This document shows positions 26,976-35,145 of a stretch of 64,000 nt of DNA, piece by piece (within the stretch, counting starts at the first letter, position 1; the number at the start of each line of letters is the position of its first letter). The position numbers were made by a program, and so were the translations under genes. Source of the stretch: Halomicrobium urmianum (GTDB taxonomy: Archaea; Halobacteriota; Halobacteria; Halobacteriales; Haloarculaceae); assembly GCF_020217425.1 (NCBI RefSeq), contig NZ_CP084090.1, forward strand, positions 2,790,001-2,854,000, written 5' to 3'. The notes under the pieces were generated by a model. The model saw nothing but the letters and a program-made list of their open reading frames with translations, ran no database searches and had not been told where the DNA came from.

Positions 26976-27431
26976 ATGAACACGAATTCGACGCTAGACG
27001 TGAATCAGAAGGCCGGACTCGGGAAGCGCGCTGTCGCACTGATCGTCGACAGCATCCTCATGGGGATCGTCGCGGCCGTCCTCACCATGGCGATCGGTTT
27101 CGCGGTTCCCATGGGCGGCGGTCCGGGTAGTAACGGCATGGCCGGCGTCGTGGTCGGTCTGCAGTTGCTTACGCCGCTCATCATGTTCGCCTACTTCATC
27201 GTTCTGGAGGCTCTCTACGGCCAGACGCTCGGGAAGATGCTCCTGAGCATCACCGTCGTCGGCGAAGATGGTAGCCCCATCGGCTGGGGCGAATCGATCA
27301 TCCGCAACCTGCTCCGGATCGTCGACGCGCTGCCGTTCCTCTACATCGTCGGTATCATCGCCGTCGTGCTGACCGACGACGAGCAGCGAGTCGGCGACCT
27401 CGCGGCCAGCACGTACGTCGTCGAGAGCTAG
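26976..27431 (+). CDS. RDD family membrane protein
   Basis: A 151-residue protein with three or four membrane helices. It has the family's Arg in GKRAVALIVDS followed by Asp, and Asp in the C-terminal RVGDLAAST. The QTLGKMLLSITVV block is the RDD family hallmark. RDD proteins have been linked to Na+ or solute transport and osmotolerance in some bacteria, but the role here is open. An AT-rich promoter directly upstream indicates leaderless transcription. Confidence 0.85.
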   Translation: MNTNSTLDVNQKAGLGKRAVALIVDSILMGIVAAVLTMAIGFAVPMGGGPGSNGMAGVVVGLQLLTPLIMFAYFIVLEALYGQTLGKMLLSITVVGEDGSPIGWGESIIRNLLRIVDALPFLYIVGIIAVVLTDDEQRVGDLAASTYVVES

Positions 27432-27461
27432 AACCCGACGCACGATTTCAGGCCGACGCCC

Positions 27462-27893
27462 CTACTCCTCTTCGTCCTCGCGCTCGTCGAGGAACTCGTG
27501 TGCGTCCTCCAGGATCTCGCGGGGACCGTCCTGCGTGACCGTGTTGATCGCCTGCTCGTAGTCGCGCCACTGCAGGTCGCGGTGTTCGTTCGACAGTTCG
27601 GCCGACGCCTCGTATGACTTGGCGACGAACAGGTGGACCGTCTTGTGGATGGTCTTCCCGTTCGCCTCGAAGACGTAGTCGTAGTCTTTGCGAAAGCCGT
27701 CCAAGAGCCGGAAGTCGCTGATTCCGGCCTCCTCTTTCACCTCGCGGATGGCGGTCTGTTGCAGCTCCTCGTCGCCTTCGACCCCGCCCTTGGGGAACTC
27801 CCAGTCGCCGGGGCGGGACTTGAGCAGCAGGTACTCCCGCCGGCCACGCGTATCGCGAAAGAGGATGGCTCCCGCGCTCGTGGCCTCGATCAT
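27462..27893 (-). CDS. Nudix hydrolase, Ap4A-type
   Basis: A 143-residue protein with an intact Nudix box (GGVEGDEELQQTAIREVKEE and AGI, residues about 37-59). The early motif AGAILFRDTRGRREYLLLK and the Trp-Glu-Phe-Pro-Lys before the box fit the diadenosine tetraphosphatase group of archaea. It probably removes toxic dinucleoside polyphosphates. ATG 27893 is preferred to a GTG two codons upstream. A CTTAAGTA element at 27913-27920 sits about 20-27 nt before it. Confidence 0.87.
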   Translation of the reverse strand: MIEATSAGAILFRDTRGRREYLLLKSRPGDWEFPKGGVEGDEELQQTAIREVKEEAGISDFRLLDGFRKDYDYVFEANGKTIHKTVHLFVAKSYEASAELSNEHRDLQWRDYEQAINTVTQDGPREILEDAHEFLDEREDEEE

Positions 27894-28107
27894 TACCACA
27901 GGCTACCGGCCGGATACTTAAGAGCATATCGGAGGACCGACGAGACCAAATCGCACACGAGACTCCCGCACGGCGCCGAAGTAACTGCCGTCTACGGCCC
28001 GTACGACGGGCTTACCGGTCGGTACGATCGCGTTATCACTCCGAGCGGTCGCGTCTGGCGAGGTCGAAAGCGAGCCCTTTTGAGGGTCGCCCGTTCACCC
28101 GACACTG

Positions 28108-28434
28108 ATGCCGTTCGTCACCAAACTCACGCTCGAGAGCGGGGACCGCCGCCGACTCGACGACGTCGTCGACGACATCAAGGACCGGGCGGCGCGCAAG
28201 GGCGTGGAACTGAAAGGGCCACATCCCCGTCCGCCGGAGCACCACCGCGTGCCCCAGTCCAAGTCGCTGGCCCCCGACGGCGGCCGGTTCGAGTCCTGGG
28301 ACTACACCGTCTACACGCGCACCGTCGAGATCGTCGACCACCAGGAGTTCGCCCGCGACGTCACCGAACGGGAGTTCCCCCAGGGCATCCACGTCGAGGC
28401 CGAGATCGAACAGCGCAGCCACCTGGGCTCCTAG
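28108..28434 (+). CDS. Ribosomal protein S10-like (uS10/mL48 family) paralogue
   Basis: A 108-residue protein with the S10 fold: MPFVTKLTLESGDRRRLDDVV, GVELKGPHPRPPE (the beta-hairpin of S10) and YTRTVEIVDHQEFARDV. It stands alone, outside the usual elongation-factor operon, and the sequence diverges from canonical archaeal uS10. It is probably the second, specialised S10-type protein found in haloarchaea. Whether it enters the ribosome is not known to me. Confidence 0.82.
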   Translation: MPFVTKLTLESGDRRRLDDVVDDIKDRAARKGVELKGPHPRPPEHHRVPQSKSLAPDGGRFESWDYTVYTRTVEIVDHQEFARDVTEREFPQGIHVEAEIEQRSHLGS

Positions 28435-28737
28435 GTGTACTCGACGGGTCTTCCACTGTTCCTGCGCCGCTCATGGCAACTGTCCACAACAGCCAGAAAG
28501 CCTCCGCTCGTCGACTCGGGGGGCTCGCTGCGCGCTTCGTTCCCTACGGTCACTCCAGTGCTTGCTTCGTCCGCCATCGCCGAGCGAGCGGCCCCTTTCA
28601 GTCCCACCCACACCGGTGGATCAGCCTGTTGAACGGGACTGAAGGGGCGGTCGAACGCCCGGGGACTTTCTGGTTGTTCTCGGCACCTCCACTGGCGGTC
28701 GAACCGTCGAGAGCACCTTCCGCCCCTGGCTCGCCGC
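28435..28737. repeat. Gene-free stretch with a probable dispersed repeat
   Basis: No gene is seen between the S10-like gene and the M20 promoter. The DNA is C/T-rich on the plus strand and includes GCCCCTTTCAGTCCC at 28591-28605, facing a near-complementary GGGACTGAAGGGGC at 28635-28648. The motif GGGACTGAAAGGGGC is one I recall as scattered through haloarchaeal genomes, so this looks like a copy pair of a dispersed intergenic repeat. Confidence 0.45.
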
Positions 28738-28740
28738 GCA

Positions 28741-28746
28741 TATAAG
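28741..28746 (+). promoter_or_regulatory. TATA box for M20 peptidase gene
   Basis: TATAAG is 24-29 nt before the ATG at 28770; a clear leaderless promoter arrangement. Confidence 0.6.
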
Positions 28747-28769
28747 TCCCGCCTGCTCCAGAGACGGGT

Positions 28770-30044
28770 ATGGACGCGGAACGGTACGATCGACTGGTAT
28801 CGCTGCGGCGGGACCTCCACCGGCATCCCGAACCGGCGTGGCGGGAGTTCTACACGACGGCGCGGCTCGTCGAAGAGTGCGAGCGGATCGGCGTCGACGA
28901 CGTCGTCCTGGGACCGGACCTGCTCGCGTCCGGCGAGCGGCTCTCGGTGCCCGACGAGGACGACCTCGCGGAGTGGTACGAGCGGGCCCTCGACGCAGGC
29001 GCGGACGAGGACGTGCTGGAGCGCCTGGCGGGGGGCTGGACGGGCCTGATGGCGACGCTGGAGCGGGGCGAGGGGCCGACGGTGGCGCTGCGGGTGGACG
29101 TCGACGGCCTGCCGCGGGAGGAGTCGACGGGTCCCCACCACTACCCGGCGGCGGAGGGGTTCCGCTCGGAGACGGGCGCGATGCACGCGTGCGGGCACGA
29201 CGGCCACGCGGCTATCGGCGTCGGCGTCCTGGAGGCGGTCGCCGAGAGCGACTTCGAAGGGACGCTGAAGGTCGTCTTCCAGCCGGCCGAGGAGGTCGTC
29301 GGCGGGGCGCGGCCGGTCGCGGAGAGCGGCCACCTCGACGACGTGGACGTCCTGCTCGCGGTTCACCTGGGGCTGGACCACCCCACCGGCGAGGTCGTGG
29401 CCGGCATCGAGGAGATTCTCGCCGTCAGTCAGTTTCGGGCGGACTTCGAGGGCGAACCCGCGCACGCGGGCGGCCATCCCGCGCAGGGCCGCAACGCCGT
29501 CCAGGCGCTGGCGACGGCGGTCCAGAACCTCTACGCCATCCCGCGCCACGAGGCGGGCGCGACGCGGGTCAACGCCGGCGTCGTCGAGGGCGGTACCGCG
29601 ACGAACATCGTCCCCGAACACGCCAGCATCGAGGGCGAGGTCCGCGGCGAGACGACCGAGCTGATGGAATACGTGCGCGAGCGTGCGGACGACGTAATCG
29701 AGAGCGCGGCCGACATGTACGACTGCGAAGTCGAGGTCGCCCGGACCGGCGAGGCGCCGGGCGGGAAGAACGACGACGCCGTCGTCGACCTGGGCTACGA
29801 GGCCGCCGGGCGCGTCAAGGGGGTCGACTCCCGGGTCCGGACGGCGGCGCTGGGCGGCAGCGAGGACGCCACCTACCTCATGCGCCGCGTTCAGGAGACG
29901 GGCGGCGAGGCCGCCTACGTCGGCGTCGGCACGGACCACCCCGGCGGCCACCACACGGCCACCTTCGACGTCGACGAGCCCTCCATCGCCGTCGGCGTCG
30001 ACTGGCTCACCGAGACGCTGCTCGCTGCGGCCGAGGACCGGTAG
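28770..30044 (+). CDS. M20-family amidohydrolase/aminoacylase
   Basis: A 424-residue zinc hydrolase of the M20D group (AbgA/AbgB and hippurate-hydrolase-like). RRDLHRHPEPAWREF is at the N terminus. Metal and catalytic residues lie in RVDVDGLP, MHACGHDGHAA and FQPAEEV(V)GGA. The dimerisation domain lies roughly between residues 215 and 330, and the final metal His in VGTDHPGGHH. An insertion of about 35 residues between 50 and 90 is unusual compared with short M20D enzymes and fits AbgB-like relatives. It probably cleaves N-acyl amino acids. Confidence 0.88.
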   Translation: MDAERYDRLVSLRRDLHRHPEPAWREFYTTARLVEECERIGVDDVVLGPDLLASGERLSVPDEDDLAEWYERALDAGADEDVLERLAGGWTGLMATLERGEGPTVALRVDVDGLPREESTGPHHYPAAEGFRSETGAMHACGHDGHAAIGVGVLEAVAESDFEGTLKVVFQPAEEVVGGARPVAESGHLDDVDVLLAVHLGLDHPTGEVVAGIEEILAVSQFRADFEGEPAHAGGHPAQGRNAVQALATAVQNLYAIPRHEAGATRVNAGVVEGGTATNIVPEHASIEGEVRGETTELMEYVRERADDVIESAADMYDCEVEVARTGEAPGGKNDDAVVDLGYEAAGRVKGVDSRVRTAALGGSEDATYLMRRVQETGGEAAYVGVGTDHPGGHHTATFDVDEPSIAVGVDWLTETLLAAAEDR

Positions 30045-30081
30045 ACAGGGGATATATCGGATTCCCGCCCCAAGTCCACGT

Positions 30082-30441
30082 ATGGACGCCAACGCAGACG
30101 CCGCGGGCGGCGCTGACACCGATGCAGACGCAGCGGATGGCGGGGACACCGACGCAGACGCAGCGGACGGCGCCGACGAGGTCCGCGTCTGGCTGGTCGA
30201 GCGGACCTACTCGGACGACGAGCAGAACATGATTATCCTCGTGTACGCCACGCCGGACGGCGAGCGGTACTTCCGGAAGGAGCGGGCGCTCACGAGCTTC
30301 ACCGACGTCCGCGACACCACCGCCGCGCTGGACGTCGATCCGGGCGACCTCGGGGCGGTCGACGACCCCGACCAGCGCGAGCAGTACGCGACCGAGGCCG
30401 AGCGGATGGCCGACGTCCACGACCCCGACGAGCCGATCTGA
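30082..30441 (+). CDS. Acidic small protein with N-terminal decapeptide repeats
   Basis: A 119-residue protein. The first 31 codons contain three tandem 30-bp units (30085-30114, 30115-30144, 30145-30174) encoding D-x-x-A-D-A-A-x-G-x decapeptides. The remaining domain (VRVWLVERTYSDDEQNMIILVYATPDGERYFRKE) is a compact alpha/beta unit conserved in character but not recognised. The repeat length probably varies between strains by slippage. Same strand as the M20 gene upstream (37 nt) and the CBS gene downstream. Confidence 0.7.
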   Translation: MDANADAAGGADTDADAADGGDTDADAADGADEVRVWLVERTYSDDEQNMIILVYATPDGERYFRKERALTSFTDVRDTTAALDVDPGDLGAVDDPDQREQYATEAERMADVHDPDEPI

Positions 30442-30512
30442 TCGCCTCGTCGATCGTGCGTCCGCCTCGTCCAGGGGGAACGCTCATTGTCCGTGGCTCG
30501 GTATCGCTTCGC

Positions 30513-30887
30513 ATGAGTGACAGCAGTCAGACGCGCGTCGAGGCCATCATGTCGACGCCGCTCGAGACGATCACGCCCGACGCCACGCTGACCGAGGCGA
30601 CGACGGCGATGCGCGAGGAGGACATCAGCGCGCTGCTGGTGACGACTGCGCCGCCGTCGATCGTCACCAGCACGGACGTCCTCGACGCCGTCGCCGAGGG
30701 CCGCGATCCGGACGACGTGCTGGTCGAGGACGTGATGACGGAGTCGGTCGAGACGGTGCCGCCAGACCTCCGACTGGGCGAGGTCGCGGCGATGATGACG
30801 AACTTCGGGATCAACCACCTCCCCGTGGTGGACGACGACTACCTCGGGATGGTCTCGTCGACGGACATCACCGCGCACATGGCCTGA
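30513..30887 (+). CDS. CBS-domain pair protein
   Basis: A 124-residue protein made of two CBS motifs (residues about 8-60 and 70-122). SRDVM-like elements are VEAIMSTPLETITPDATLTE and VEDVMTESVETVPPDLRL, and each ends in a strand resembling SSTDIT. CBS pairs bind adenosyl ligands such as AMP, ATP or SAM and regulate partner proteins. It is a stand-alone unit with no fused effector. ATG 30513 is chosen because the family motif starts there. Confidence 0.88.
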   Translation: MSDSSQTRVEAIMSTPLETITPDATLTEATTAMREEDISALLVTTAPPSIVTSTDVLDAVAEGRDPDDVLVEDVMTESVETVPPDLRLGEVAAMMTNFGINHLPVVDDDYLGMVSSTDITAHMA

Positions 30888-30888
30888 C

Positions 30889-30965
30889 ACGGACTGTTGT
30901 AGCTGGTTCCGGTTCGACCGTCTCTGTTCGGACGGTCGTACCGGTGCTGACCTACAACAGTCCGT
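30889..30965. repeat. 77-bp imperfect palindrome between convergent genes
   Basis: Outer arms ACGGACTGTTGTAG (30889-30902) and its exact complement (30952-30965) enclose further matching blocks: CCGGT with ACCGG, and CGACCGTC with GACGGTCG around an 8-nt loop. Lying between the convergent CBS and reductase genes, it could be a bidirectional terminator or a small mobile palindrome. Confidence 0.7.
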
Positions 30966-31006
30966 ATGGGAGAAACCGGGCGGGTCTGACGGCCGCCCGG
31001 GACCGC

Positions 31007-32416
31007 TCAGTACTTCGGATCGGCGTCGACGACCTCGTAGATCTCGTCCATCAGGTCGTCCCGTCGGGCCTGCCACCGGTCGAACGCGCCGGGGTGGGTG
31101 GGGTACTCCTCGTAGAGGGCGAGCAGGCGATCGGCCAGCTGTTTCGTCTGGTAGAGGTCGTAGATGGTACCCCAGTGGCCGAAGCTCTTGATCGCCGTCC
31201 TGAGCTTCAGCCCGAGGCTCATGTCAGTCGACCCGGAGTACAGCGCCTCGGCGAGTTGCTCGCCGGGCAGCGCCGCGAGCAGGCCCATCAGGTCGTCGAC
31301 GTCGTAGGCGGTCGTGAAGATGTTGTAGACGTCCAGCGCGGCGTAGCGCGCGCCGAAGTGGTCCATGACGCGCTCGTTGTACTCCCAGAGCACGGCCTCG
31401 TCGTCGACGCGGCCGTCCTCGATGGCCTCGACGGCCTGCTCGGCGGCGTACTGGCCGGCGTAGGCCGCGCCGGCGATGCCGCCTCCGGTGGTCGGATTGA
31501 CGTGGCCCGCGGCGTCGCCGACGGCCATGAAGCCCGGCGCGACCGCGGAGTCGTAAGGCCGCCGGGTCGGCAGCGCGGCCCCGAGCTTGTCCGTGACCTC
31601 CGCGTCCTGAAACTCCGACCGGGCAGAGAGGTCCCGCTTGAGGTCGTCGACCAGCTCCATGGGTTCCTCGGTCATCTGGAAGCCCAGACCGACGTTGATC
31701 TCCGTCTCCGTGCGCGGGAAGTACCAGAGGTAGCCCGCCGACCGCTCCGTGGGCTTGAAGACGAGCGCGTCGTCCCACGGGACCGGTTCCTCGGTCTCGA
31801 CGACCTCCCGGTAGCCCGAGCAGAACTGCGAGTAGGTGACGTTCGTGTCGAAGGTGGCGTCCTCGAAGTCGGCCTTGTCCTGGAGGATCGACAGCGCCCC
31901 GGCCGCGTCGATCACGACGTCGGTCTCGTAGGTTACCGGGTCGCCCTTCCGCATCGCCTTCAGGCCGGTCACCGTGCCGTCCTCGTCCTGGAGCACGTTC
32001 TGGACGACGGTGTCGTAGTGGAACTCGGCGCCGGCCTCCGTAGCACCGTCGATGATGCGGCGGCCGTACTCCCAGCGGTCGATGACGGCCAGTTCGCCCG
32101 GCACCGGGATCTCGAGGACGGTGTCTTCCTGGGGAATCTCGAACCGGCCGTGGTCGACGTCGGTGTTGGTGAACGCGGGTTCGATCTGGGACTTCGGGAT
32201 GGCATCGGGGAAGTTCGAGGCGCCCTTCAGCGCGTCTCCGCAGGCGATGTGGCCCGCCTCCTGCTCGTCCTTGCGCTCGGCGACGACGACGTCGTAGCCC
32301 TCGCGGGCGAGCGTCGCGGCCGCGTAACAGCCCGCCGTCCCGGCCCCGACGACGGCGACGTCCGCCGACACGGTCCGTCCGTCGCCACCGGACCCGTCGG
32401 CTGCATCCGTTGTCAT
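31007..32416 (-). CDS. Geranylgeranyl reductase family flavoprotein (archaeal lipid saturation)
   Basis: A 469-residue FAD enzyme. The dinucleotide motif ADVAVVGAGTAGCYAA and the second FAD motif FMAVGDAAGHVNPTTGGGI are complete, and FPRTETEINVGLGF matches the family. Such enzymes reduce the double bonds of geranylgeranyl chains in archaeal ether lipids. The divergent 2Fe-2S ferredoxin gene next door is a sensible electron donor. Haloarchaea have several paralogues, so whether this one acts on digeranylgeranylglycerophospholipid or another prenyl substrate is unresolved. Confidence 0.85.
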   Translation of the reverse strand: MTTDAADGSGGDGRTVSADVAVVGAGTAGCYAAATLAREGYDVVVAERKDEQEAGHIACGDALKGASNFPDAIPKSQIEPAFTNTDVDHGRFEIPQEDTVLEIPVPGELAVIDRWEYGRRIIDGATEAGAEFHYDTVVQNVLQDEDGTVTGLKAMRKGDPVTYETDVVIDAAGALSILQDKADFEDATFDTNVTYSQFCSGYREVVETEEPVPWDDALVFKPTERSAGYLWYFPRTETEINVGLGFQMTEEPMELVDDLKRDLSARSEFQDAEVTDKLGAALPTRRPYDSAVAPGFMAVGDAAGHVNPTTGGGIAGAAYAGQYAAEQAVEAIEDGRVDDEAVLWEYNERVMDHFGARYAALDVYNIFTTAYDVDDLMGLLAALPGEQLAEALYSGSTDMSLGLKLRTAIKSFGHWGTIYDLYQTKQLADRLLALYEEYPTHPGAFDRWQARRDDLMDEIYEVVDADPKY

Positions 32417-32537
32417 GGACGCCAGTGATTTCCCGAGGGAGAAAACTCTTTATTCCCGTCGCCAATATCGCCGCCCTCACTCCCGCTGACAGGCATCTGT
32501 GGCAAGAGTTTTGGCGGGCGATTCCGAACCCCGGGAC

Positions 32538-32873
32538 ATGACCGAGTACACGGTGGAGTTCGTCGGCACGGGCGAGGAGATCACCGTCGCCGACACCGAC
32601 ACGATCCTGAGCCGCTGCCTCGAGGAGGGCATCGCTCAGGAGTACTCCTGCCGGGTCGGGATGTGTCTGGCCTGTTCGGCGCGGATCGTCGAGGGCGAGG
32701 TGACCCAGCCCGCCGCCCGCGGACTGACCGACGAGGAGCGCGAGGAGTACGCGCTGACCTGCATGGCCCGTCCCGCCTCCGACCTGAAGCTGGACCGGGG
32801 CGAGTACCCCCCGAGCATCGAGGCCGAGCCCGCGGTAGGCGACGCCGACGGATCGGTGGCGGCCGACGACTGA
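32538..32873 (+). CDS. 2Fe-2S ferredoxin
   Basis: A 111-residue plant-type ferredoxin. Ligands lie in YSCRVGMCLACSARIVEG (C-x5-C-x2-C) with the fourth Cys in LTCMARP about 30 residues on. The start at ATG 32538 (MTEYTVEFVGTGEEITV) gives the standard fold start; a GTG 13 codons upstream is unlikely. It is divergent from the geranylgeranyl reductase, sharing a 120-nt promoter region, which suggests a functional link. The acidic C-terminal tail is a halophilic adaptation. Confidence 0.9.
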   Translation: MTEYTVEFVGTGEEITVADTDTILSRCLEEGIAQEYSCRVGMCLACSARIVEGEVTQPAARGLTDEEREEYALTCMARPASDLKLDRGEYPPSIEAEPAVGDADGSVAADD

Positions 32874-32990
32874 CGTTTCACTCCGTTTTTCAACATCTGC
32901 AAGAAACGGTATACGGGGGTTTCGATCCATAACACGCCGTTACGCGGCCCATTAGGAAGCGGATAGTCCACCCCCAGGAAGGACAGGTCA

Positions 32991-32996
32991 TATAAG
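32991..32996 (+). promoter_or_regulatory. TATA box with an implied ~50-nt leader
   Basis: TATAAG stands 75-80 nt before the ATG at 33071, implying a leader of about 50 nt, in contrast to the leaderless spacing of most genes here. The leader region can form a small stem from CAGCC and GGCTG at about 33024-33048. Confidence 0.45.
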
Positions 32997-33070
32997 CTAG
33001 CGGCCCCTAGAAGCAACCGAACACCAGCCTCTGCGGTAGGGGACGGCTGCCGAGGTTCGCAACACCAACC

Positions 33071-33670
33071 ATGACCAGCCGCGTATACAGACTCCACTCG
33101 ACACTCGAACTGCCACTGGAAGACACGTACGACTTCTTCGAGGACGCCGACCTCCCACCGGAGATCGCGGACGTAGAGATCACCCGCCGCAACAACACGC
33201 TCATCATCAGCGCCGTCGCGGAAGACGAATCGATCAGCAAGTACACGCCGACCGCCCAGCTCAAGGCCAGCGTCACCGAGAACCGCGTCTACGAGGAGCT
33301 GCCCGAAGACGAGGAGCCGCCGGGATTCAACGGCATGAACGGCGGCGGTGGCGGCCCGCAGTGGGGCCAGCTCGAGGAGGAGGAGAAGCCGGACTCCGAA
33401 CTCGTCGAATACGCCTGCTTCAAGGGCGACCGCGAGACCGTGCTCCAGAACACGGCGCTGCAGTATCCGATGTTTCAGGTCCTCTGCGACGTCGCTCGCA
33501 ACGCCGAGAAAGGGACCCTTACCGCCATCGCTGCGGTCGACGACGACCTCGAGGCCGTCCGAATCGTCGACGGGGAGGACAAGCCCGCGCAGATCAACGT
33601 CGTTGAAGAGCCCCGAGAGGACGAGGACGAGGACACGGTCAACTGGCGGGACAACGAGTTCATCTCATAG
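33071..33670 (+). CDS. Conserved haloarchaeal acidic protein
   Basis: A 199-residue soluble protein. Two alpha/beta segments (MTSRVYRLHSTLELPLEDTY..., and ELVEYACFKGDRETVLQNTA...) are separated by an acidic glycine-rich linker (GMNGGGGGPQWGQLEEEEK). I recognise it as a widely conserved haloarchaeal family without assigned function (possibly the one called DUF7110). It is preceded by an unusual leader. Confidence 0.75.
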   Translation: MTSRVYRLHSTLELPLEDTYDFFEDADLPPEIADVEITRRNNTLIISAVAEDESISKYTPTAQLKASVTENRVYEELPEDEEPPGFNGMNGGGGGPQWGQLEEEEKPDSELVEYACFKGDRETVLQNTALQYPMFQVLCDVARNAEKGTLTAIAAVDDDLEAVRIVDGEDKPAQINVVEEPREDEDEDTVNWRDNEFIS

Positions 33671-33854
33671 TGGACCCGTAGCGGCCGACTGGCGGTCTCA
33701 TTCCGACGCGCGTCGAACGGGGAGCCACTGCCGTAGCCTCCGGACCACACTTCGCCGGTGCCGTCCCCGGAACGTCGGCGGAGCTCGCGAGGGCGGACGG
33801 GCACGACGCGTCCGCCGACTCTGATACGTCGAATTACATCGTATACAGCCGACC

Positions 33855-34319
33855 TTACCCGTCGAGCCATCCGGCGACCGCCGCTTCCAGTCGGTCCAGC
33901 GACGCCTCGACGCGCAGTTCGTCGGTGTCGATCACCAGGTCCGCCCGGGGCGGGTCGAACTCGGCGGCGACGGACTCGACGCCCCGGTCCGGGACGGGGT
34001 CCTGACGTCGACGGTTCCGCGCGAGACACGTCTCCAGGGGCGCCCGGACCCACACCTCGCGGACGTCGTCGAGGCGGTAGAAGCGGTTGCGCCACTCGCG
34101 CCGGGCGAAGGTGCCGTCGAGCAGCCAGACGTCGGGCCTCGCGACGTCGTCCTCGACGCCCTCGGCCACGGCCTCGTACAATTGCTCGTACGTCCGCCGC
34201 CGGTAGTCGTCCGAGTGCAGGAGCGCGACCGCGCGGCCGCGGTCGGCGAGTCGGTCACGCAGTCCGGTCGCCAGCGTCGTCTTCCCGGACCCCGGGAGGC
34301 CGGACAGGATGACGATCAC
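33855..34319 (-). CDS. P-loop kinase-like AAA protein
   Basis: A 154-residue P-loop protein with Walker A GLPGSGKTTLA right at the N terminus, LHSDDYRRRTY (DDY resembles the acceptor-site Asp of small-molecule kinases), WLLDGTFARREWR and a lid Arg region, TCLARNRRR. It resembles adenylylsulfate kinase, Zeta-toxin or tRNA-Sec kinase-like enzymes. GTG 34319 begins directly with the first beta strand (MIVILSG); a TTG nine codons upstream is weaker. The phosphate acceptor is unknown. Confidence 0.75.
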   Translation of the reverse strand: MIVILSGLPGSGKTTLATGLRDRLADRGRAVALLHSDDYRRRTYEQLYEAVAEGVEDDVARPDVWLLDGTFARREWRNRFYRLDDVREVWVRAPLETCLARNRRRQDPVPDRGVESVAAEFDPPRADLVIDTDELRVEASLDRLEAAVAGWLDG

Positions 34320-34385
34320 GGGCGGAAGTTGAGCGTGGCGACGCAATTGCGTTGCGCGCCGGGAAGACGACGGGCCGGCAACCGT

Positions 34386-34988
34386 TCACGCCCCGCCGGT
34401 CCCGCCGTCCGCGACGCGCTCGGCGACGGCAAGGGTCACCTCGGCCTCGATCCAGGCGGCCACGACGATCATGAGGGCGGCGACGACGTACAGCAGGCCG
34501 GCCTCCTTCAGATCCCGGCGTGTGAAGAGTTCGTCCTCTAGGCCGCGGACGTACCGGACCGTCCGGTGGCCGAACCGGTAGCCGATCGCCGAGACGATCA
34601 GCAGCGCGGGGATCTCGACGATTCCGTGCGGTGCGATGAGCGCGACGACGGTCAGCAGGTCCGTCTCGCGGAGGGCGATCTGGACCACCGCGCCGATGAG
34701 GACGCCGTTCAGCAGGAGCGCGAAGGCGGTCAGCGCGCCTGCCGACGCGGCCCCCAGCGAGATGACCGTGATGGCGAGCAGGTTGTTGGAGAGGAGCGTC
34801 CAGAAGGTTATCCGGTCGGGGAGAAACGCCGACGAACCGGTCCCCTGCTGTAGCCACTCGGCGGGCACCTGCGTCCCGAGCGCGTACCCGAGCACCACCC
34901 CGGCCGCGAGCGTCAGGAACGCCGCCAGTGCGTATCCCCGTAGCCACCGCCGCGCGACGGCGCGCGCGGCCCGAGCTCGGTCAGTCAT
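34386..34988 (-). CDS. SpoIIM/DUF95-family membrane protein
   Basis: A 200-residue integral membrane protein with about five helices. It contains TLLSNNLLAITVISLGAASAGALTAFALLLNG and APHGIVEIPALLIVSAIGYR, hallmarks of the stage II sporulation protein M family found outside sporulators. The ATG at 34988 (MTDRARAARAV) is preferred. The family is thought to act in membrane remodelling or as a transporter component; no function is known in haloarchaea. It lies upstream of the P-loop kinase on the same strand. Confidence 0.85.
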   Translation of the reverse strand: MTDRARAARAVARRWLRGYALAAFLTLAAGVVLGYALGTQVPAEWLQQGTGSSAFLPDRITFWTLLSNNLLAITVISLGAASAGALTAFALLLNGVLIGAVVQIALRETDLLTVVALIAPHGIVEIPALLIVSAIGYRFGHRTVRYVRGLEDELFTRRDLKEAGLLYVVAALMIVVAAWIEAEVTLAVAERVADGGTGGA

Positions 34989-35114
34989 CGTCGGCGGTGA
35001 CGACGGGCGGCCGCTTAACGGTCGGGGGACCGGGCCTCCGGCGGGTCGACTCTCTGCACCGGTCTGACTGCCTCCGTGTGCCTGTGAACCACCCCCATAG
35101 TCGTCCAAAAAGTA

Positions 35115-35120
35115 CTTACA
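35115..35120 (+). promoter_or_regulatory. AT-rich promoter of PAPS-reductase-family gene
   Basis: CTTACA within a 40-nt AT-rich stretch, 26-31 nt before the ATG at 35146. Confidence 0.4.
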
Positions 35121-35145
35121 ACTAACCTAATTACATGTTATTACC

